Of a DNA stretch of 10,165 nucleotides, positions 6,351 through 10,165 are shown piece after piece (position 1 is the stretch's first letter; each line of letters opens with the position of its first letter). The position numbers and the translations under genes were made by a program. The notes beneath the pieces are model-generated. The model saw nothing but the letters and a program-made list of their open reading frames with translations. It was not told the origin of the DNA and ran no database searches. Source of the DNA: an uncultured Mesorhizobium sp. (GTDB taxonomy: Bacteria > Pseudomonadota > Alphaproteobacteria > Rhizobiales > Rhizobiaceae); NCBI GenBank assembly GCA_950071955.1, contig CATMOC010000090.1, positions 1 to 10,165 on the forward strand, in the 5' to 3' direction.

Positions 6351-6573
6351 ATCGGTCTCGGAAAGGGCGCTTCATCGCGCCGGTTCCCCGGACAGACGCG
6401 GTCCGAACCGCCTCGCGGTCGCGGCACCTACTCCATCCCGAGCGATGGGCAGCTTCCGGTTGGTGCCGTTTGCATGTATGAGACGATGGCGAACGGCGGC
6501 CGGTGGGACCGCCGATAGAACGGGATCGTTTGCCATGCCCCACGCAGAGGCCTCGACGTCGTCGGGAGCAGGA
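6351..6573. other. Non-coding gap between the halogenase relic and the pentapeptide-repeat gene
   Basis: No gene is convincing here. The plus-strand frame of the downstream gene is open back to 6445 but lacks a usable ribosome binding site there. A short GGCGG/CCGCC stem-loop can form near 6495-6515. No good sigma70-type promoter pair was found, so where the pentapeptide gene is transcribed from remains unclear. The segment probably contains the deletion edge of the halogenase relic. Confidence 0.4.
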
Positions 6574-7260
6574 GTGAAGGCCGGGTGGTTCGCCGTCCTG
6601 CTGCTGGCGCTTGTCTACCCCGGCGCTTCCGCGATGGCGGCGGACTGCAAGAGCATGCCCGCTCCGCAGGTTAACTGGGAGGATTGCACCAAGAGCAATA
6701 TCGTCATGAGGGGGGCGAAGCTCGGGGGCGCAACCCTGGCCGGTGGCGACTTTACCCTGACCGACCTGCGCGACGCGGATCTGCGGCAAGCCGACCTCCA
6801 GAAGGCCACCCTGGTGCGTTCCTCGCTCGCCGGCGCCAATGCGGCGGGTGCGAACTTCGGACGGGCGGAGGCCTATCGGACGAGCTTCGCCGGAATGCAG
6901 GCGGACGGTGCGAGCTTCGCCGGCGCGGAACTGCAGCGCGCCGATTTCTCCGGCGCGATACTGGCAAACGCGAATTTCGAGAAGGCGGAGCTCGGACGCG
7001 CCAGTTTCGAGAAAAGCCGCCTGGGGGGAGCGCGCTTCACGCTGGCCAACCTTTCGCGCGCCAACTTCGTCGGTGCCGAGTTGGACGGCGCAGTCGATTT
7101 CGAGAACGCCTTCATGTACCTGACGAGGATCGAAGGTCTGGATCTGTCGTCCGCCAGCGGTCTTGCCCAGGCGCAGGTAGATCTCACCTGCGGCGACGGC
7201 GATACGAAGCTCCCGGCCGGACTTTCGCCTTCCGCTTCCTGGCCCTGCACGTTCGACTGA
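6574..7260 (+). CDS. Secreted pentapeptide-repeat protein
   Basis: A 228-residue protein if read from GTG 6574, which has GGGAG five bases upstream. That start gives a textbook signal peptide: Lys2, the hydrophobic core GWFAVLLLALVYPG, and likely cleavage after ASAMA (about residue 22). An in-frame ATG at 6535 would add 13 polar residues and has no clear ribosome binding site. Residues about 42-180 are tandem pentapeptide repeats of the A(D/N)LXX type (for example ADLRQ, ADLQK, ANFGR, ADFSG, ANFEK, ANLSR), forming a right-handed quadrilateral beta-helix. Two cysteines precede the repeats (Cys25, Cys38) and two follow (Cys206, Cys225), suggesting disulfide-capped ends in the periplasm. The tail LAQAQVDLTCGDGDTKLPAGL resembles tails I recall from other rhizobial pentapeptide proteins. 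The biochemical role is unknown. Qnr-type gyrase protection is unlikely for an exported protein. Confidence 0.88.
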   Translation: MKAGWFAVLLLALVYPGASAMAADCKSMPAPQVNWEDCTKSNIVMRGAKLGGATLAGGDFTLTDLRDADLRQADLQKATLVRSSLAGANAAGANFGRAEAYRTSFAGMQADGASFAGAELQRADFSGAILANANFEKAELGRASFEKSRLGGARFTLANLSRANFVGAELDGAVDFENAFMYLTRIEGLDLSSASGLAQAQVDLTCGDGDTKLPAGLSPSASWPCTFD

Positions 7261-7312
7261 CCTCCCGGCCGCGCACCGGCCGACGCGAATGATGCCCCCG
7301 CCAAATTCGCGT

Positions 7313-7341
7313 TCGACAGTCCTTTTCCGCCCCGCTATAAG
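7313..7341 (+). promoter_or_regulatory. Predicted prfC promoter
   Basis: TCGACA (7313-7318, 5 of 6 against TTGACA) and TATAAG (7336-7341, 5 of 6 against TATAAT) are separated by 17 bases. The start of transcription would be about 7348, leaving a leader of about 20 bases before the prfC ATG. The element sits in the 108-base gap after the pentapeptide gene, which supports separate transcription of prfC. Confidence 0.45.
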
Positions 7342-7368
7342 CCCGCGCAATCAACGGACATCGCAGAC

Positions 7369-8958
7369 ATGACGGAAGCCATAGAAAAGGCGGTCGCGCG
7401 CCGCCGCACCTTCGCGATCATTTCGCACCCCGACGCGGGCAAGACCACGCTGACCGAGAAGCTGCTGCTTTTCGGCGGAGCGATCCAGCTCGCCGGCGAG
7501 GTCAAGGCCAAGAAGGACAAGATCCAGACGCGTTCCGACTGGATGAAGATCGAGCGCGAGCGCGGCATTTCCGTCGTCACCTCGGTGATGACCTTCGAGT
7601 ACGGCGATCACGTCTTCAACCTGCTCGACACGCCGGGCCACGAGGATTTCGCTGACGACACCTACCGCACGCTGACCGCCGTCGACAGCGCGGTCATGGT
7701 CATCGACGCGGCCAAGGGCATCGAGCCGCGCACGCTGAAGCTGTTCGAGGTCTGCCGGCTGCGCGACATACCGATCGTCACCTTCGTCAACAAGATGGAC
7801 CGCGAGACGCGCGATCCGTTCGAAATCCTGGACGAGGTGGAGGAGAAGCTCGCGCTCGACACCGCGCCAGTCACCTGGCCGATCGGCCGCGGCCGGAGCT
7901 TTGGCGGCACCTATCATCTGGCAGACAATGCCATCCGTCACGGCGACGCCGACAAGGACTGGATCAAGGTCAACGGCCCGCAGTCGGAGCAGGTATCGGG
8001 CATGCTCCCGGCCAACGAGCGCGACGCCTTCGTAGAGGAGATGGAACTGGCGCGCGAGGCGTGCCGGCCCTTCGATCTTTCCGCTTTCCGCGACGGGCAT
8101 CTGACCCCCGTCTTCTTCGGCTCGGCGCTGCGGAATTTCGGCGTACGCGATCTCATCGAGGCGCTCGGCGCCTGGGCACCCAGTCCGCGCGACCAGGAGG
8201 CCGACACGCGCACCATCCATGCGACGGAGGACAAGATGACCTCCTTCGTCTTCAAGATCCAGGCCAACATGGACCCCAACCACCGCGACCGCATCGCCTT
8301 CGTCCGGGTCTGTTCGGGCAAGCTCGAGCGCGGCATGAAGGCCAAGCTCGTGCGCACCGGCAAGCCGATGAGCCTGTCCGCGCCGCAGTTCTTCTTCGCC
8401 CGCACGCGCGTCACAGCTGATGAGGCTTTTGCCGGAGACGTCGTGGGCATCCCCAACCACGGCACGCTGCGGATCGGGGACACGCTGACGGAGGGGGAGG
8501 AACTCCTGTTCCGGGGCGTCCCGAACTTTGCGCCCGAAATCCTGCGGCGCGTCCGGCTCGGCGACCCGATGAAGGCCAAGAAGCTGAAGGAGGCGCTGCA
8601 GCAGATGGCCGAGGAAGGCGTGGTCCAGCTCTTCACGCCCGAGGACGGCTCGCCGGCGATCGTCGGCGTCGTCGGCGCGCTGCAGCTCGACGTGCTCAAG
8701 GAGCGGCTCGATGCCGAATACGGCCTGCCGGTCGATTTCGAAATGGCCCGGTTTTCGGTCTGCCGCTGGATCTCGGCGGATTCGCGCGCCGAGCTCGAGC
8801 GTTTCGTCGACGCGCACAAGGGCGACATCGCCCGCGATCTCGACGGCGACCCGGTGTTCCTCGCCCCGCACGAATTCGGGCTTAACTACGAGGCCGAGCG
8901 ATGGAAGATGATCCGTTTCGCGGCGATCAAGGACTATCAGGTGCGCGAGGCGGCGTAG
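7369..8958 (+). CDS. prfC: Peptide chain release factor 3 (RF3)
   Basis: A ribosome-associated translational GTPase that removes RF1/RF2 from the ribosome after termination. At 529 residues it matches the E. coli protein in length. The G motifs are all visible: G1 SHPDAGKT (19-26), G2 RGISV (65-69), G3 DTPGH (87-91), G4 NKMD (141-144) and G5 near GSAL (251-254). The RF3-specific GTYHL region follows the G domain. Domain II begins around KMTSFVFKIQANMDPNHRDRIAFVRVCSG, and domain III carries LQLDVLKERLDAEYGLPVDFE and the RF3-typical DPVFLAPHEFGLNYEAE near the end. The ATG at 7369 starts MTEAIEKAVARRRTFAIISHPDAGKT, the expected N-terminus. No strong Shine-Dalgarno is seen; GGAC at 7356-7359 is the nearest purine-rich match. 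It appears to be a single-gene unit with its own promoter. Confidence 0.98.
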   Translation: MTEAIEKAVARRRTFAIISHPDAGKTTLTEKLLLFGGAIQLAGEVKAKKDKIQTRSDWMKIERERGISVVTSVMTFEYGDHVFNLLDTPGHEDFADDTYRTLTAVDSAVMVIDAAKGIEPRTLKLFEVCRLRDIPIVTFVNKMDRETRDPFEILDEVEEKLALDTAPVTWPIGRGRSFGGTYHLADNAIRHGDADKDWIKVNGPQSEQVSGMLPANERDAFVEEMELAREACRPFDLSAFRDGHLTPVFFGSALRNFGVRDLIEALGAWAPSPRDQEADTRTIHATEDKMTSFVFKIQANMDPNHRDRIAFVRVCSGKLERGMKAKLVRTGKPMSLSAPQFFFARTRVTADEAFAGDVVGIPNHGTLRIGDTLTEGEELLFRGVPNFAPEILRRVRLGDPMKAKKLKEALQQMAEEGVVQLFTPEDGSPAIVGVVGALQLDVLKERLDAEYGLPVDFEMARFSVCRWISADSRAELERFVDAHKGDIARDLDGDPVFLAPHEFGLNYEAERWKMIRFAAIKDYQVREAA

Positions 8959-9007
8959 GCCCACTCGTATCAAAGCCGGTGACGCTCCATCAACGGACTT
9001 CCCGGCC

Positions 9008-9022
9008 CCGCGCTTGCCGCGG
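9008..9022 (+). terminator. Weak hairpin after prfC (possible 3' end)
   Basis: CCGCG (9008-9012) pairs with CGCGG (9018-9022) across CTTGC, 50 bases after the prfC stop. The stem is short though all G-C, and only TGTTGGT-like sequence follows instead of a T-run. It may mark the prfC 3' end with help from Rho, but could be chance in GC-rich DNA. Confidence 0.2.
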
Positions 9023-9025
9023 CTG

Positions 9026-9055
9026 TTGGTCCTCCCTTGCCGGCCGTGGTATCTA
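9026..9055 (+). promoter_or_regulatory. Possible promoter of the adenylate cyclase gene
   Basis: TTGGTC (9026-9031) and TATCTA (9050-9055) are separated by 18 bases, with transcription expected near 9062 and a very short leader before the ATG at 9074. The -10 lies in the loop of a possible GCCGGC/GCCGGC stem (9039-9044 with 9056-9061). The box matches are only moderate. Confidence 0.3.
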
Positions 9056-9073
9056 GCCGGCTGAGGCATCCGG

Positions 9074-10165
9074 ATGATTTCGACCACCAAAGTCGCCAGA
9101 ACCAGGAACGCTGCCGTTCGACGCGAACGGAGCCGGCAGGTCGATTCCCGCGCCGTGGAATCGCTCGTCAACTGGATGATCGACGGTGCGCGTCCGAGTG
9201 CCAGCGCGCATACCATCATCGACGGCATCTGCCGCCGGCTGGTGGCCGCCGGTGTTCCGATCGACCGCTTCGCGCTCTTCATCAACCCGCTGCATCCCAA
9301 CGTCGCCGCCCGCCGCTTTACCTGGACGGCGGCGGACGGCGTGAAGATGGGGGAAGGGGCGATCGGCCTCTTCTCGGAGGACCAGTACATCAAGAACCCG
9401 CTGCCCACGGTGACCGCCGGACAGGTGACCATACGTCGCCGCCTGACCGACCCCGATGCGCTGGCCGAGTTCATCATCCTGGGCGAATTGCGGGCCGAGG
9501 GTTTTACGGACTATCTGGCGCAGCCGCTGATCTTCACCACCGGTGAAACGCATGCCGCGACCTTCTCGACCAAAGATCCTGACGGCTTCTCCGAACCGCA
9601 GATCGAAGCCCTCGAACGCGTCCAGAAACCGCTGGCCCGCCTCGTTGAGGTCTACCTCCTGCGGCTCAATGCGGCCTCCATCCTGTCGACCTATGTCGGG
9701 CGCGGCGGCGGCGAACAGATCCTGCAGGGACGCGTCCATCGCGGCGACGGGGAGGAGATCGACGCGGTGATCCTGTTCACCGACCTCATCGGGTTCACGG
9801 AACTCTCCAACCGGCTCTCGGGGCCGCAGATCGTGACCATGCTGAACGACGCGTTCGATATCGTCGTGCCGCCTGTTGAAGCGCATGGCGGCGAGATCCT
9901 GAAGTTCCTCGGCGACGGGTTCTTCGCGATCTTCCCCTTCGGGAAGTCGATGCGCCTCGAGGAGGCGACGAAGGCGGCTAGCGAAACGGTCCTGGAGGGC
10001 GAAGCCAGGCTCGCCCAGTCGCGGGTCGGCGAAACGGTCGCCTTCCGATCCGCCCTGCATGCCGGACGGTTCCATTACGGCAACGTCGGCGGAGCCAACC
10101 GGCTGGACTTCACGGCGATCGGCCGCCCGGTGAACTACGCCGCGCGGCTGCTTGCGGCGGCATCC
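9074..10165 (+). CDS. Class III adenylate cyclase (CHD domain), 3' end missing
   Basis: Codons 1-364 are visible and the frame is open to the right edge. An in-frame TGA at 9062-9064 fixes the start at ATG 9074, with GAGG 7 bases upstream. Residues 1 to about 220 are a soluble N-terminal sensory-type region that I recognise from rhizobial cyclases but cannot name; it might be GAF-like. The cyclase homology domain starts near residue 230. The first metal-binding Asp237 lies in VILFTDLIGFTELS, the purine-selecting Lys277 in EILKFLGDG, and the second metal Asp281 in the same motif. In LDFTAIGRPVNYAARL, Thr347 stands at the second purine-selecting position, and Asn354 and Arg358 are the transition-state residues. 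All catalytic residues are therefore present. Lys/Thr is the combination described for class IIIb, ATP-specific cyclases, so cAMP is the likely product (inference). No membrane helix is visible, so it is probably cytoplasmic. Confidence 0.9.
   Translation, partial: MISTTKVARTRNAAVRRERSRQVDSRAVESLVNWMIDGARPSASAHTIIDGICRRLVAAGVPIDRFALFINPLHPNVAARRFTWTAADGVKMGEGAIGLFSEDQYIKNPLPTVTAGQVTIRRRLTDPDALAEFIILGELRAEGFTDYLAQPLIFTTGETHAATFSTKDPDGFSEPQIEALERVQKPLARLVEVYLLRLNAASILSTYVGRGGGEQILQGRVHRGDGEEIDAVILFTDLIGFTELSNRLSGPQIVTMLNDAFDIVVPPVEAHGGEILKFLGDGFFAIFPFGKSMRLEEATKAASETVLEGEARLAQSRVGETVAFRSALHAGRFHYGNVGGANRLDFTAIGRPVNYAARLLAAAS

Noticed and set aside
6395..6445. Minus-strand reading around DGVGAAT, faintly like the halogenase GVGEAT segment
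   Set aside because: Only a few residues agree, the flanks do not match, and it would need a deletion of over 100 codons to connect to the relic. Too weak to claim.
7265..7285. GC-rich hairpin (CGGCC/GGCCG) after the pentapeptide gene, considered as a terminator
   Set aside because: The stem is only 5 bp with a 7-base loop and no T-run. Such stems are common by chance at this GC content.
6172..7350. Minus-strand 392-codon frame opposite the pentapeptide gene, with repeating segments
   Set aside because: The apparent repeats are the mirror of the pentapeptide repeats on the other strand. It is not an independent gene.
7351..9477. A 708-codon open frame on the minus strand across prfC and the cyclase start
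   Set aside because: It is antisense to a certain RF3 gene. Such frames arise from GC-rich codon bias, and its translation is low-complexity (Arg, Asp, Leu, Val rich) with no recognisable domain.

Overview
The window looks like chromosomal DNA of a high-GC alphaproteobacterium, probably of the Rhizobiales (Phyllobacteriaceae-like). This rests on strongly GC-rich codon usage, the style of the dUTPase, the release factor 3 and the class III cyclase, and a secreted pentapeptide-repeat protein with a C-terminal tail I associate with rhizobial proteins. The genus is not certain. The DNA is almost fully coding. No tRNA, rRNA, CRISPR array or insertion sequence was seen.

Left part (1-2573, all minus strand, read from right to left): dut (dUTPase), a HAD-IA phosphatase overlapping dut by 4 bases, an isocitrate lyase/PEP mutase family enzyme, and a PfpI/DJ-1 family protein that runs off the left edge. 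Spacing suggests one transcript, with a possible metabolite or nucleotide clean-up theme (inference).

Middle part (2574-5942, plus strand): a divergent emrRAB-like multidrug efflux operon. It encodes a MarR-family regulator, an HlyD/EmrA membrane fusion protein (ATGA overlap with the regulator) and a 14-helix DHA2-family MFS transporter. The roughly 125-base region shared with dut carries overlapping opposite -10 boxes, a 6-5-6 inverted repeat and repeated GCATGC-like words. The regulator may be translated from a leaderless mRNA. A 7-bp hairpin sits between the two pump genes. No outer-membrane TolC-like gene is present in the window.

Immediately after the pump (5948-about 6350, minus strand) lies an internal fragment of a flavin-dependent tryptophan-halogenase-like gene. 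It has lost its FAD-binding N-terminus and its C-terminal third, and is best read as a gene relic.

Right part (6574-10165, plus strand): a secreted pentapeptide-repeat protein, prfC (peptide chain release factor 3, full length), and the first 364 codons of a class III adenylate cyclase, cut by the right edge. prfC and the cyclase each have a plausible promoter of their own.

Most genes are ordinary, recognisable families. The points most worth a second look are the halogenase relic, the architecture of the dut/marR control region, and the mixed dut-HAD-lyase-PfpI operon. I found no convincing new multi-gene system.
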